64,000 bases of DNA from an uncultured Saprospiraceae bacterium (GTDB lineage Bacteria; Bacteroidota; Bacteroidia; Chitinophagales; Saprospiraceae). The translations under genes and the position numbers were made by a program. The notes under the pieces are model-generated. The model did no database searches. It was not told the DNA's origin and saw nothing but the letters and a program-made list of their open reading frames with translations. The stretch spans positions 1-64,000 of the forward strand of contig CALDGQ010000056.1 in assembly GCA_937941765.1 (NCBI GenBank). Direction: 5' to 3'. Of the stretch, positions 28,069 to 36,565 are shown piece after piece; position 1 is the stretch's first letter; every line of letters starts with the position of its first letter.

Positions 28069-28539
28069 ATGGATAGTTTAAGCAAACAATCAACATCAGG
28101 AACAAGACTATTTCCAATCCACATTTTGATAAAAGACTTGTCTTTCATGATCTTTTATTTTATAATCATGAAATATAATCTAACTTACGAAACCTATCTT
28201 CCTGAAACTATTAGTAATTTTCCTGCAGCACCTGATATGAATTTAATTAGCATGATTGGTGGTGCCTTATTTTACAATTGGATACCGATGATGCTTAGTT
28301 TTCTAGTATATTTTCCAATTGTAATAGGACTTCAAAAACTGAATCTAACAAAAAAATTACAATTGCTGTTAACAGGTTTTATTCTGACGCTTACAACACC
28401 TATTTTTTATTTAATAATGAACAATTTTGAATCAAACAGTTATTATCAATCTAACGCACGAATCATAGCATGGACTTTATGTTTTGTTTGTTCAATAGGA
28501 TTTTATATGCTCGTTAACAAAAATAACAGCTCAAAGTGA
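28069..28539 (+). CDS. Small integral membrane protein, unknown
   Basis: A 156-residue protein with about four hydrophobic segments (LSFMIFYFIIM, MMLSFLVYFPIVIGL, LLLTGFILTLTTPIFYLIM, IIAWTLCFVCSIGFYMLV), so it is predicted to sit in the inner membrane. I do not recognise a family. It is separated from its neighbours by more than 150 bp, so is probably transcribed alone. Confidence 0.65.
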   Translation: MDSLSKQSTSGTRLFPIHILIKDLSFMIFYFIIMKYNLTYETYLPETISNFPAAPDMNLISMIGGALFYNWIPMMLSFLVYFPIVIGLQKLNLTKKLQLLLTGFILTLTTPIFYLIMNNFESNSYYQSNARIIAWTLCFVCSIGFYMLVNKNNSSK

Positions 28540-28722
28540 AGTTGAAAATATTTCAAATCGATGCGTTTTATAAGACTAATGTGCAAAATAGCATTCTTTA
28601 ATCAAGATAAAACGTTAAACACTAATTGTTAAAATGACAAAAAAAACCGATATTTAGATTAATTAGCTAATGAGAATCGTTAAATATTCACATACTTGGT
28701 TTTTTAAAATATAAAATATAAA

Positions 28723-28968
28723 ATGACCTATCATATAAATGTAAGCAAGACTAATATCAAAGAGTTCATTGCAATCATGCATCAGCTGAGCAGTCTTGGT
28801 GTCGTTGAATCCATTAATTCAACTAAAGATTTAGTTACCGAAGGTGAAAAATTAGATGCGGATACACTTAATAATATCTTGAATAATTCAAGAGAAGAAA
28901 TTAAGGATGGGAAATCCTTTTCTATGGAAGATGTCAAAAAACAAATCAATAGTTGGAAGAGAAAATAA
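28723..28968 (+). CDS. Putative antitoxin of a ParE-type pair
   Basis: An 81-residue protein upstream of and overlapping by 16 bases a RelE/ParE-family toxin. Its length, its order and the C-terminal part (DADTLNNILNNSREEIKDGKS and VKKQINSWKRK), resembling the toxin-wrapping tail of ParD/Phd-like antitoxins, support the call. The N-terminus has no obvious ribbon-helix-helix or helix-turn-helix motif, so autoregulation is uncertain. Confidence 0.65.
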   Translation: MTYHINVSKTNIKEFIAIMHQLSSLGVVESINSTKDLVTEGEKLDADTLNNILNNSREEIKDGKSFSMEDVKKQINSWKRK

Positions 28969-29273
28969 AAATTGTGTGGTCGTTTTCAGCATTAGAAATG
29001 ATGGCTGAAATACATGAATACATCATTGAAAAAAGCGAAAAATCAGCAGATAAATATATTGATGGTATCTATGATTCTGTCAAGAAATTGGAAAAGCATC
29101 CGGAAGCATGTGGTCCTTGTATAAATAAAAAATTAAAAGAGGTAGGATATAGATGTTGTAAATATAAAAATCACATTATTATCTATCTTTTATCGGCTAA
29201 GATTATTGAAATTCTAGCAATTATCCATTCTAGTAGAAATCCTACTTCTGTTGAAGATATCCTTAACAAATAA
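28953..29273 (+). CDS. RelE/ParE family toxin
   Basis: A 106-residue protein with the ParE layout: IVWSFSALEMMAEIHEYI, then a helix (SADKYIDGIYDSVKKLEKHP), then strands GYRCCKYKNHIIIYLLSAKIIEILAIIHSSRNP ending in the usual H-x-x-R-x-P. ParE toxins poison gyrase and RelE toxins cut mRNA; which applies cannot be told here. The start is TTG 28953 inside the antitoxin gene, or GTG 28974 just beyond its stop. An odd pair of adjacent Cys (RCC) is present. Confidence 0.8.
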   Translation: MEEKIKIVWSFSALEMMAEIHEYIIEKSEKSADKYIDGIYDSVKKLEKHPEACGPCINKKLKEVGYRCCKYKNHIIIYLLSAKIIEILAIIHSSRNPTSVEDILNK

Positions 29274-29583
29274 ATTACGTCAGTGCCAGATATTAAGGTT
29301 AAGGCCTATTGCATATTTTGTTTACCTTTTCCTTTTAGGTGATTACTAGTTATTAATTTCTGGAAGTTAATAATTTGCTTGTCATCCCGAATTTTGGCCG
29401 TGCCAAGATATTGAGGGATCAAGCAATATAATGAATTTCAGATTTCGACCGTAGTGGAGAAATCTACCTCAACCGTAGCAGAAATTATTAATTTTGACTT
29501 CAAATATTCTAACAGCAAGTCGGCAAAAGAGTAAAATGAAAAGAAATAAAACCAAGAACTGAAACCAAGAACTGAAACTAATC
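29274..29583. repeat. Intergenic region with an inverted repeat
   Basis: No gene. Arms TTGCTTGTCATCCC (29375-29388) and GGGATCAAGCAA (29415-29426) pair with a bulge, giving a hairpin of a kind dispersed in many bacterial genomes. Just before the next gene the word CCAAGAACTGAAA is repeated in tandem (about 29551-29577). Confidence 0.45.
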
Positions 29584-30024
29584 ATGGAAAATAAAACCAT
29601 AAGAAAAATAGAGTTAGAAAAATTCACCAACACCATAGGACTAGAAATGGGAATGGCGATTGTCAATCTAGCAAAAGAAAGAAATCAAAACATTGCAGTC
29701 CAAATAGAAAGATTGAATCACACTATTTTTCTTTTTGTAGGAGATGGTTTGCCAAAAGACAAACACAATTGGTTGAAAAGAAAAGCGAATATTACCAAAC
29801 ATTTTGAAGAAAGCTCGCTTAGCATAAAAGAGGATTTAGCAAATGGAAATATGACTTTAGGAAAAACATTTGCTTTGGATGAAAACGAGTATGTAGCGAA
29901 AGGAGGTGCGATTCCAATTTTTGTAAAAACTGCCGGTATGGTTGCAGTGGTATCCGTTTCTGGTTTAAAAGATGTGGACGATCATCAAATTATACTGGAT
30001 GCTCTGACAGGAAAATTTATTTAA
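29584..30024 (+). CDS. HbpS/UPF0303-like heme-degrading domain protein
   Basis: A 146-residue soluble protein with the UPF0303/HbpS layout: LGLEMGMAIVNLAKERNQNI-like start (residues 18-37), a core VQIERLNHTIFLFVGDGLPKD, WLKRKANITKHFEESS, and a terminal stretch GGAIPIFVKTAGMVAVVSVSGLKDVDDHQ. Family members bind or degrade heme or act as sensors in Gram-positives; the role here is unproven. A methyltransferase gene begins 10 bp downstream, so the two probably form an operon. Confidence 0.8.
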   Translation: MENKTIRKIELEKFTNTIGLEMGMAIVNLAKERNQNIAVQIERLNHTIFLFVGDGLPKDKHNWLKRKANITKHFEESSLSIKEDLANGNMTLGKTFALDENEYVAKGGAIPIFVKTAGMVAVVSVSGLKDVDDHQIILDALTGKFI

Positions 30025-30034
30025 TCAAAATATA

Positions 30035-30802
30035 ATGAATTTTAAAAGTTATTCCGTTTACGATCAAGAAGATTTCTTCGAAGTCTACAACGAAAGAAGA
30101 AAAAGAGGAAACGCACCAAATGAATTAATTGAACAACCGATCATTGATGAACTCATTGGAAATGTGGAAGAAAAATCCATTTTAGATTTAGGATGTGGTG
30201 ATGGTAAATACGGAATTAAATTGTTAAAAAGAGGTGCTAGATATTATCATGGCATTGAAGGCTCGAAAAAGATGTCTGATCTAGCAATGGCAAATTTAAA
30301 AAACGATATACCTCTTGAAAGAATGGGTAATTACACTGCGAATATTGAAGTCGGTGATATTGAACTAGTGCCATTTGAAAAAGTAAAATATGATATCGTT
30401 CTCTCCCGTTTGGTGCTGCATTATATTGAAGACTTAGAAAGTTTATTAACAAGAATTCACAAAAGTTTAAATGAAGAAGGCATCTTTGTTTTTTCCGTGG
30501 AACATCCAATCATCACTAGTAGTTATGAATCCTATCACTTAAAAGTGAAAAGAGAAAACTGGATCGTTGACAATTATTTTGATTGTGGTGAACGAATCAA
30601 TCAATGGATCGGTAAAAACGTGATAAAGTATCATAAAACCATCGAAACGTATTGGAAGCTTTTCAAAAAAACGAATTTGGAAGTAGTAGAAATAAGAGAA
30701 TCAAAACCACAAAAAGTAAATTTCAAAGATAAGGAGGAATTTAAAAGAAGAAATCGCATCCCGTTGTTTTTGATATTTAAATTGAAGAAAGTTAATTTAT
30801 AA
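30035..30802 (+). CDS. Class I SAM-dependent methyltransferase
   Basis: A 255-residue enzyme with motif I ILDLGCGDGKYGIKL (about residues 49-63), an acidic residue after strand 2 (YHGIEGSKKM), a third motif NIEVGDIELVPF, and a fourth YDIVLSRLVLHYIEDLESLL, typical of methyltransferase domain 11/25 families. Cofactor is S-adenosylmethionine; the acceptor is unknown, with small-molecule methylation most likely by resemblance to UbiE-like enzymes. Second gene of a likely operon with the HbpS-like gene. Confidence 0.88.
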   Translation: MNFKSYSVYDQEDFFEVYNERRKRGNAPNELIEQPIIDELIGNVEEKSILDLGCGDGKYGIKLLKRGARYYHGIEGSKKMSDLAMANLKNDIPLERMGNYTANIEVGDIELVPFEKVKYDIVLSRLVLHYIEDLESLLTRIHKSLNEEGIFVFSVEHPIITSSYESYHLKVKRENWIVDNYFDCGERINQWIGKNVIKYHKTIETYWKLFKKTNLEVVEIRESKPQKVNFKDKEEFKRRNRIPLFLIFKLKKVNL

Positions 30803-30927
30803 AATGAAGTTACTATTCAAAAAAGAAATTTGTGAATAAAAAATAAGCGATTCATCGAATGGATATTTATAATGACCAAATATTTTTTACTTTTAGTCAT
30901 GCAAATTAATAGCAACTTGTTCTCGAT

Positions 30928-31836
30928 ATGATTTCATTTTTGAAGCAACCGTTTCCATGTACTTTTGGGCATAAAATTAATTTTTATGTAGCCGCTTTAG
31001 TCGGTACTTTTGTTGCTGCTTTTTTATTAATTTTTATGCCTTTTGGAATATCAGAATCGAGAGATGCCAATACTATAATAAAAACGATTGGTTTTGGATT
31101 CGTTTCATTTACTGTGATGCTATTTATCTACTTTGTGCTACCAAAAATGTTTACCAATTTTTTTCTTGAAAAGAACTATACGATTGGAAAAGAATTAATT
31201 GTCAATATTTTCATGGTATTACTTATTGGATTGGCCAACAGTATATATGCCAATAATTTTATTGCACATCCAGAAACACACTCTTATTTAGGAATGATAT
31301 GGAATACTTTTTTAGTCGCTATTTTTCCGATTTCTTTTTTGACATTGATCCAGTTCAATCGCCTGACAAAAGCAAATATTCTAGCTAGTCAAGAAATAAA
31401 ATTACCAGTGAATCAAAAGCAAACTAAAGAATTCGAAACTGCCAAATTAATAACATCTGAACCTACAACTGCTGAATTCAAAACCACTGCCAAACAATAC
31501 TATTTTATTTCTGGGGAACAAGAGAAAAAGCAATTAAATATGGAAAATTTGTTGTTCCTTGAATCAGATGGTAATTACGCACATTTACATCAATTTGCCG
31601 ATAATCAATATTCTAAATCAATGCATCGAACAACCCTCAAATTGTTGGAAGCAGAGAATTCATTTCCAAATATTATAAGATGTCATCGCTCCTACATCGT
31701 CAATTTAGATCAAGTCAAAGAGGTCAATGGGAATGCGCAAGGCTTGAAGCTAACACTCCACAATTATGAGGACGTGGTACCGGTATCTCGTAAATATATC
31801 AATGACGTAAAAAGTTATTTTAACCAATCAAAATAG
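30928..31836 (+). CDS. Membrane-bound LytTR-domain transcriptional regulator
   Basis: A 302-residue regulator. Residues 15-150 contain four hydrophobic segments (FYVAALVGTFVAAFLLIF, FGFVSFTVMLFIYFVL, LIVNIFMVLLIGLANSIY, FLVAIFPISFLTLIQF). Residues about 195-300 form a LytTR DNA-binding domain: LNMENLLFLESDGNYAHLHQ, MHRTTLKLLEAENSF, IRCHRSYIVNLDQVKEVNG, and VPVSRKYINDVKSYF. It lacks a receiver domain, so the membrane part probably senses directly. A TonB-dependent receptor gene lies 153 bp downstream and is a plausible target, though the regulated site cannot be shown. Confidence 0.88.
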   Translation: MISFLKQPFPCTFGHKINFYVAALVGTFVAAFLLIFMPFGISESRDANTIIKTIGFGFVSFTVMLFIYFVLPKMFTNFFLEKNYTIGKELIVNIFMVLLIGLANSIYANNFIAHPETHSYLGMIWNTFLVAIFPISFLTLIQFNRLTKANILASQEIKLPVNQKQTKEFETAKLITSEPTTAEFKTTAKQYYFISGEQEKKQLNMENLLFLESDGNYAHLHQFADNQYSKSMHRTTLKLLEAENSFPNIIRCHRSYIVNLDQVKEVNGNAQGLKLTLHNYEDVVPVSRKYINDVKSYFNQSK

Positions 31837-31989
31837 CAGGAATAGGTCCAAATTAAGCTTGTTATTCGTCCCTGCCGCTTTACAAACATCACTTTTGATT
31901 TGATAGATATCCCTCAACCTTTGCCGTTGTCACTTATTCAAAATTGCAACTAACAACCATTGTAGATTGCAGCTAAATAAACAATTAAA

Positions 31990-34368
31990 GTGATGAATAA
32001 AAGAAATTATTATCTGATTCTGGTATTTGTACTGATGTTTCAATTTGCCAATGGTCAAGACCAACTTGTACAAAATATTAAAGGTCAAGTAACTGAAAAA
32101 GCAACTGGGCTGCCGCTGATAGGTGCCAATCTATTTATATTGGATTCAGACCCAATTATTGGTGCAGTAACGGATATCGATGGATACTATAAATTTGAAG
32201 ATTTACCGGTTGGTAGATATCGATTGGGTTGCTCTTATATAGGGTACAAAAGTGCCGTAACAGGAAGTGTTTTGGTGACTTCAGGAAAAGAATTTGTCCA
32301 AGATTTTTTATTGGAAGAAGACTTATATAATATCGAAGTCGAAGTGACTGCGGTCAAAGAACAAGATGTAAAAGCTGCAGAAATTGGTACGGTCAGTTTG
32401 CAAGTTTTTAACTCAGCATTAGCAACTCGTTTTGCAGGTAGCAGAAGTGATGTCGCTAGAATGGCTGCTGGATTTGCAGGTGTTTCTGCTAATGATGATT
32501 CTCGAAATGATATCATTATTAGAGGAAATTCACCATCAGGTTTATTGTGGAGAATGAATGGAGTGGATATTCCCAATCCAAGTCACTTCGGTGCGTTGGG
32601 TGCAACAGGTGGTCCCGTAAGTATGCTCAATAACAATTTATTGACAAATTCGGTTTTTATGACAGGTGCTTTCCCTTCTGTTTATGGAAATGCCTTATCT
32701 GGAGTTTTTGATTTAACAATGAGAAAAGGAAACAAAGACAAAATAGAAGGTTTGTTTGGCATAAGTTTCAATGGTTTCGAAGGTGGGTTAGAAGGACCTC
32801 TGGGAAAAAAAGGCGGAAATTTTTTGGTCAACTATCGGTATTCTGTAATTGACCTGATTAGCAAACTCGGTGGAAATTCTGGTGGTGGAACAGGTACAGG
32901 TGATGCGATTCCGAGATATCAAGATTTAAGTTTTCACATCAATTTACCTACAGAAAAACTGGGATCCTTTTCAATGTTTGGAATTGCTGGAAATTCAGGG
33001 ATTGATTTTTTATCGGACCTTGAAACATCAGAATCACCAAATTTATTTTCCGACAACAATCAAAACTTGTACTACAAAACAAAAATGCAAGTGTATGGTT
33101 TGACGAACAAACACTATTACAACAATCATTCTTATGGAAAATTTACTTTAAGTTATTCCAATTCTGCTGCAAACACAGAAGTGGATACCTTGAGTAGTGA
33201 TTTTGAAGTAACACCAGTTTACAGAGATGATTCAAGTCAAGATCGATTGACGGCTGCTTATCAATATAAAAACAAGTTTAATAAAAAACATAGCTTGATT
33301 GTAGGAGCGACGATTAATCAACTATCCTTTAATTTTATTGACAGCACACTTACTAATAACAATGATTTTAGAATTTTAAGAGATTTTGATGGAAGCTCAA
33401 TTTTGGCTCAATCATATGCGCAGTGGCAATATAAATACAATGAAAGACTAACGCTAAACTTAGGAATTTTTAGTCAACAATTTTATTTAAATAACACTGC
33501 AGTTGCAGAACCTCGCTTCAATTTGAAATATGACTTTTCTCCATCATTAAGCATGAGTTTTGGTGTCGGAAGACATTCAAAATTACAAGATTACCAACTG
33601 TATACCATAGAAACACAACTAGAAGATGGTAGCTACATCAAAACCAATGAAGACTTGGATATGACAAAAAGTGATCAAGCAGTCTTGGGATTGAAATGGG
33701 GATTTGCTGAAAAGTGGAATCTGAAATCTGAATTTTATTATCAAAATTTATCAGACATACCGGTGGAAAGTAAGCCTTCCACTTTTTCAACCATCAATTT
33801 AGGTGCAGACTTCAATATTCCAAGTAGAGATAGTTTGGTCAATGAAGGAACTGGAAAAAATATCGGTTTGGAATTGACATTGGAAAGAACTTTCAACAAA
33901 GGATTTTATCTCATGTCAACACTTTCTGTTTTTAAATCAACCTATAAAGCTAGTGATGGAAACACCTATAGTACGGCTTTCGACAATGGATATGTTGCCA
34001 ATATTTTAACTGGAAAAGAATTTAAATTGAATGATAAATATTCAGTTGCACTCGACACTAAAATTACAATGGCAGGTGGGCGAAGATATACGCCGATTGA
34101 TCTAGATGCTTCAATTGCAGAAGGGGAAGCAGTACTCGTTAAGTCAGCAGCTTTTGATCAACAGTTTGATGATTACTTTCGAACAGATCTGAAAATTTCA
34201 ATACGTCAAAATTTAAAACGTTTTAGTCAGTCCTGGTCGGTTGATTTACAAAACTTATTTAACAATAAAAATGTATTTGGTCAAAGCTATAATAACAGAA
34301 CAAATGAAATTGATATCACCAACCAACTGGGTTTTTATCCTGTCATAGAATATAAATTGGAGTTTTAA
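31990..34368 (+). CDS. TonB-dependent outer-membrane receptor
   Basis: Outer-membrane receptor of 792 residues. Signal peptide to about residue 23. Residues 27-112 form a carboxypeptidase-regulatory-like domain (IKGQVTEKATGLPLIGANLF, DIDGYYKFEDLPVGRY). The plug follows (about 120-240), with NDDSRNDIIIRGNSPSGLLW and VFMTGAFPSVYGNALSGVFD. The rest is a beta-barrel ending in aromatic FYPVIEYKLEF, the usual outer-membrane insertion end. Substrate unknown; no SusD partner follows, so it is not a SusC-type. It ends at a strong terminator, so it is a single-gene transcript, possibly under the upstream LytTR regulator. Confidence 0.9.
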   Translation: MMNKRNYYLILVFVLMFQFANGQDQLVQNIKGQVTEKATGLPLIGANLFILDSDPIIGAVTDIDGYYKFEDLPVGRYRLGCSYIGYKSAVTGSVLVTSGKEFVQDFLLEEDLYNIEVEVTAVKEQDVKAAEIGTVSLQVFNSALATRFAGSRSDVARMAAGFAGVSANDDSRNDIIIRGNSPSGLLWRMNGVDIPNPSHFGALGATGGPVSMLNNNLLTNSVFMTGAFPSVYGNALSGVFDLTMRKGNKDKIEGLFGISFNGFEGGLEGPLGKKGGNFLVNYRYSVIDLISKLGGNSGGGTGTGDAIPRYQDLSFHINLPTEKLGSFSMFGIAGNSGIDFLSDLETSESPNLFSDNNQNLYYKTKMQVYGLTNKHYYNNHSYGKFTLSYSNSAANTEVDTLSSDFEVTPVYRDDSSQDRLTAAYQYKNKFNKKHSLIVGATINQLSFNFIDSTLTNNNDFRILRDFDGSSILAQSYAQWQYKYNERLTLNLGIFSQQFYLNNTAVAEPRFNLKYDFSPSLSMSFGVGRHSKLQDYQLYTIETQLEDGSYIKTNEDLDMTKSDQAVLGLKWGFAEKWNLKSEFYYQNLSDIPVESKPSTFSTINLGADFNIPSRDSLVNEGTGKNIGLELTLERTFNKGFYLMSTLSVFKSTYKASDGNTYSTAFDNGYVANILTGKEFKLNDKYSVALDTKITMAGGRRYTPIDLDASIAEGEAVLVKSAAFDQQFDDYFRTDLKISIRQNLKRFSQSWSVDLQNLFNNKNVFGQSYNNRTNEIDITNQLGFYPVIEYKLEF

Positions 34369-34392
34369 TATTTTGAATAAATTGGTTCTTAT

Positions 34393-34430
34393 AATCCTGC
34401 ATTTTTCAACATTGAAAAATGTGGGATTTT
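34393..34430 (+). terminator. Rho-independent terminator after the TonB receptor
   Basis: Stem AATCCTGCATTTTTC (34393-34407) with GAAAAATGTGGGATT (34414-34428), including two G-T wobbles, loop AACATT, then a short T-run. Position 25 bases after the stop fits. Confidence 0.7.
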
Positions 34431-34526
34431 AAGTTTGGATAATCATGAAACTACGTTCTTTTTTTATTTAAATAAATAATGTAATTTAGTTATGGATGAA
34501 GATTTTTTTTAAATAAATTTTAATTA

Positions 34527-34861
34527 ATGAAAAATATTGGTTTTTCCGAAATGTCAATCATCCCTAAATCAATACGATTCCTTTTTTCTACATGCTTTAT
34601 TTCCTTCAATGGGAGTTCAGAAAAAACAACCCCAACTAAAACAATTAAGGAAACTAAAATCAACACCAAAGAAAAGGAAAAAGAAGAAATCCTGATTTAC
34701 AAAATGGCAACCGTATTACAGGAGCTACCGATTATACTTCCGTAGCTAAAAATAAAAAAGACACCATAATTCGATTAAGTAACTTTGAAAGGGAGATGCA
34801 TAAAAATATTCGTTTAACGAAAAAATATGTTAGCATCAGGAATCGGAAAATTGAAAGATAA
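34527..34861 (+). pseudogene. Small gene broken by a frameshift
   Basis: Two reading frames together look like one small protein. The first frame from ATG 34527 gives a hydrophobic start and a Lys/Thr/Glu-rich stretch (TPTKTIKETKINTKEKEKEE) and then runs to a stop at 34745 with unconvincing sequence. The second frame, after the A-rich run near 34672-34690, reads PDLQNGNRITGATDYTSVAK and then a Lys/Arg-rich end ...SIRNRKIER, stopping at 34859-34861. A one- or two-base slip in the A-run would join them. It may be a real frameshift, a sequencing slip, or chance. No family recognised. Confidence 0.35.
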
Positions 34862-34872
34862 ATAACAATGTT

Positions 34873-35451
34873 ATGACAAGACAAATCCGAGACCGTTTAA
34901 TTTATAATGAAAACGAATACGGTCTTAATGTAGAATTATTAGAACGTTATTTTAGAGAATTTCCGAATAAAAAACCAGAATCGGAGTTAAAGGAAACAGC
35001 TTTATGGCGAGGATACATTGCCACTTTTGAAATAAAGGATCAGCAATTATATGTCAGAGAAATAGAAATATTTAAAAATGCTGATCTCAATGCAAAAGTC
35101 GTAAAAGATTTATTTCCCAACAACAAAAAATTTGATTGGTTTTCTGGATTAATAAGAATCGATGATTTCAGATGAGAATATGATAGTGAATTGGAGACAC
35201 ATAAATTCAAGTACTTAGAAATCTATCAAGGAAATGTAGTTCAAAAAAGAGAAATGGATTTTGAAGAATTAGAAATTTTTAAAGCCTACCAATTCGAATA
35301 CTTCAAAACAATCAATGAGTATAACAAAGTACAGGGATTTTGGAAAAATAATAACCCCGGAATTACCGAAGCACAAATTGATGAGTATATTTTTGATGGA
35401 TTGCTAAAACTATATTCAAAAGAGATGTTTGATAATGAATTAGGTTGTTAG
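34873..35451 (+). pseudogene. Small hypothetical gene interrupted by an in-frame TGA
   Basis: An open frame from ATG 34873 runs 100 codons to TGA at 35173-35175, and the same frame continues without another stop to 35451. Read through, the protein is about 192 residues: ...FDWFSGLIRIDDFR-[TGA]-EYDSELETHKFKYLEIYQGN.... Both halves have good codon use and the phrase WRGYIATFEIKDQQLYVREI. The alternative start in the second half is a TTG at 35191, poorly placed. So the likely history is one gene with a nonsense change (for instance GGA or CGA to TGA), or a sequencing error. I do not recognise the family. Confidence 0.6.
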
Positions 35452-35511
35452 AATCATTTTTTTCAGAGTTTTGAAAATTATAAGTCTTATATTTAGAATT
35501 AAAACTTACAA

Positions 35512-36342
35512 ATGAATGAAATTGTATCTGTAGATTGGCTAGAACAACATTTAAATGATGATGACTTAATAATCTTAGACGCCAGTTTACCTTCAACTAT
35601 CGGAGGAACAAAATCAGCACATCAAGACCTCACTATAAAAGGTGCAAGGTTTTTCGATCTAAAAAACAACTTCACCAATAAGAATAGTAATTTCCCTAAC
35701 ACGATTCCTACACCTCAACAATTTGAAATTGAATGTCGAAAATTAGGCATCAATAATTCATCCAAAATAATCATTTTTGACAATCTGGGCATTTATTCAA
35801 GTCCGAGAGCTTGGTGGTTATTGAAACTAATGGGACATCCCAATGTCCATGTTTTAAATGGTGGATTACCAGAATGGATGGCCAATGATTATCCAACTGT
35901 TAAACGTGTAGACAAAAATTACGAGCTTGGAAATTTCAAATCAGACTTCAATAAATCTAAGGTAAAAAGTTATGAAGAAGTTTTAGAAAATGTAAAATCG
36001 AAAATATTTACAATCGTTGATGCCCGATCTGAAGGTCGATTTCTAGGAATAGAAAATGAACCAAGGAAGCATTTGAAAAGTGGAAGTATTCCTGAATCTA
36101 TTAGCGTGCCTTATAAAAGTGTGCTCGAAAACGGTAAATTTAAATCAGAAGCGGAACTGAAAAGTATTTTGAAAGAAGTCTCCTCGAATTCAAAGGAAAT
36201 TGCTTTTAGTTGTGGTTCCGGAATGACAGCATGTATTGTTATGTTAGCCAGTGAAATGGTTTTTAAAACCGGACAAAATATTTATGATGGCTCATGGACG
36301 GAGTGGGCAGAAAAGCAAAATTTGAAAGTGGAAGCTGATTAA
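35512..36342 (+). CDS. sseA: 3-mercaptopyruvate/thiosulfate sulfurtransferase
   Basis: Two-domain rhodanese of 276 residues. The N-terminal inactive domain (about 1-135) has VDWLEQHLNDDDLIILDA and LNGGLPEWM; the C-terminal domain (about 150-276) has IVDARSEGRFLGIENEPR, then the active-site loop AFSCGSGMTA with C234, and YDGSWTEWAE. The CG[S/T]G[M/V]TA loop is that of mercaptopyruvate sulfurtransferase rather than thiosulfate rhodanese. It transfers sulfur from 3-mercaptopyruvate to thiols or cyanide. No signal peptide. It stands alone downstream of the broken gene. Confidence 0.9.
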   Translation: MNEIVSVDWLEQHLNDDDLIILDASLPSTIGGTKSAHQDLTIKGARFFDLKNNFTNKNSNFPNTIPTPQQFEIECRKLGINNSSKIIIFDNLGIYSSPRAWWLLKLMGHPNVHVLNGGLPEWMANDYPTVKRVDKNYELGNFKSDFNKSKVKSYEEVLENVKSKIFTIVDARSEGRFLGIENEPRKHLKSGSIPESISVPYKSVLENGKFKSEAELKSILKEVSSNSKEIAFSCGSGMTACIVMLASEMVFKTGQNIYDGSWTEWAEKQNLKVEAD

Positions 36343-36395
36343 TTGTTTAAAAATTGAATAAAGATATTTCTATCTCAAATTAAAAAAAATTAAGA

Positions 36396-36530
36396 ATGAG
36401 TGCCTTTTCAAAATATGTTTTAATCATTTTGTTTTTTCCAATCTCCTTACTTTTCGTTGCATATTTTCAAGTGAAAAAAGCGAACAAGGAATATTTCGAT
36501 ATAGAAAAAGATGATCTTATAATAGATTGA
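36396..36530 (+). CDS. Short single-pass membrane peptide
   Basis: A 44-residue reading frame with a clear hydrophobic helix (YVLIILFFPISLLFVAYF, residues 7-24) followed by a charged tail (QVKKANKEYFDIEKDD). It lies 53 bp after sseA on the same strand. Small membrane peptides like this are often missed. No homology can be named, and it could be a chance frame. Confidence 0.4.
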   Translation: MSAFSKYVLIILFFPISLLFVAYFQVKKANKEYFDIEKDDLIID

Positions 36531-36565
36531 TTTGGAAAAATGGAACAAAATTGTTCCTCCTTTAT

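Noticed and set aside
35191-35451. Separate 86-codon gene
   Set aside because: It is in the same frame as the preceding 100-codon gene with only one TGA between and would need a poorly placed TTG start, so one broken gene is preferred.
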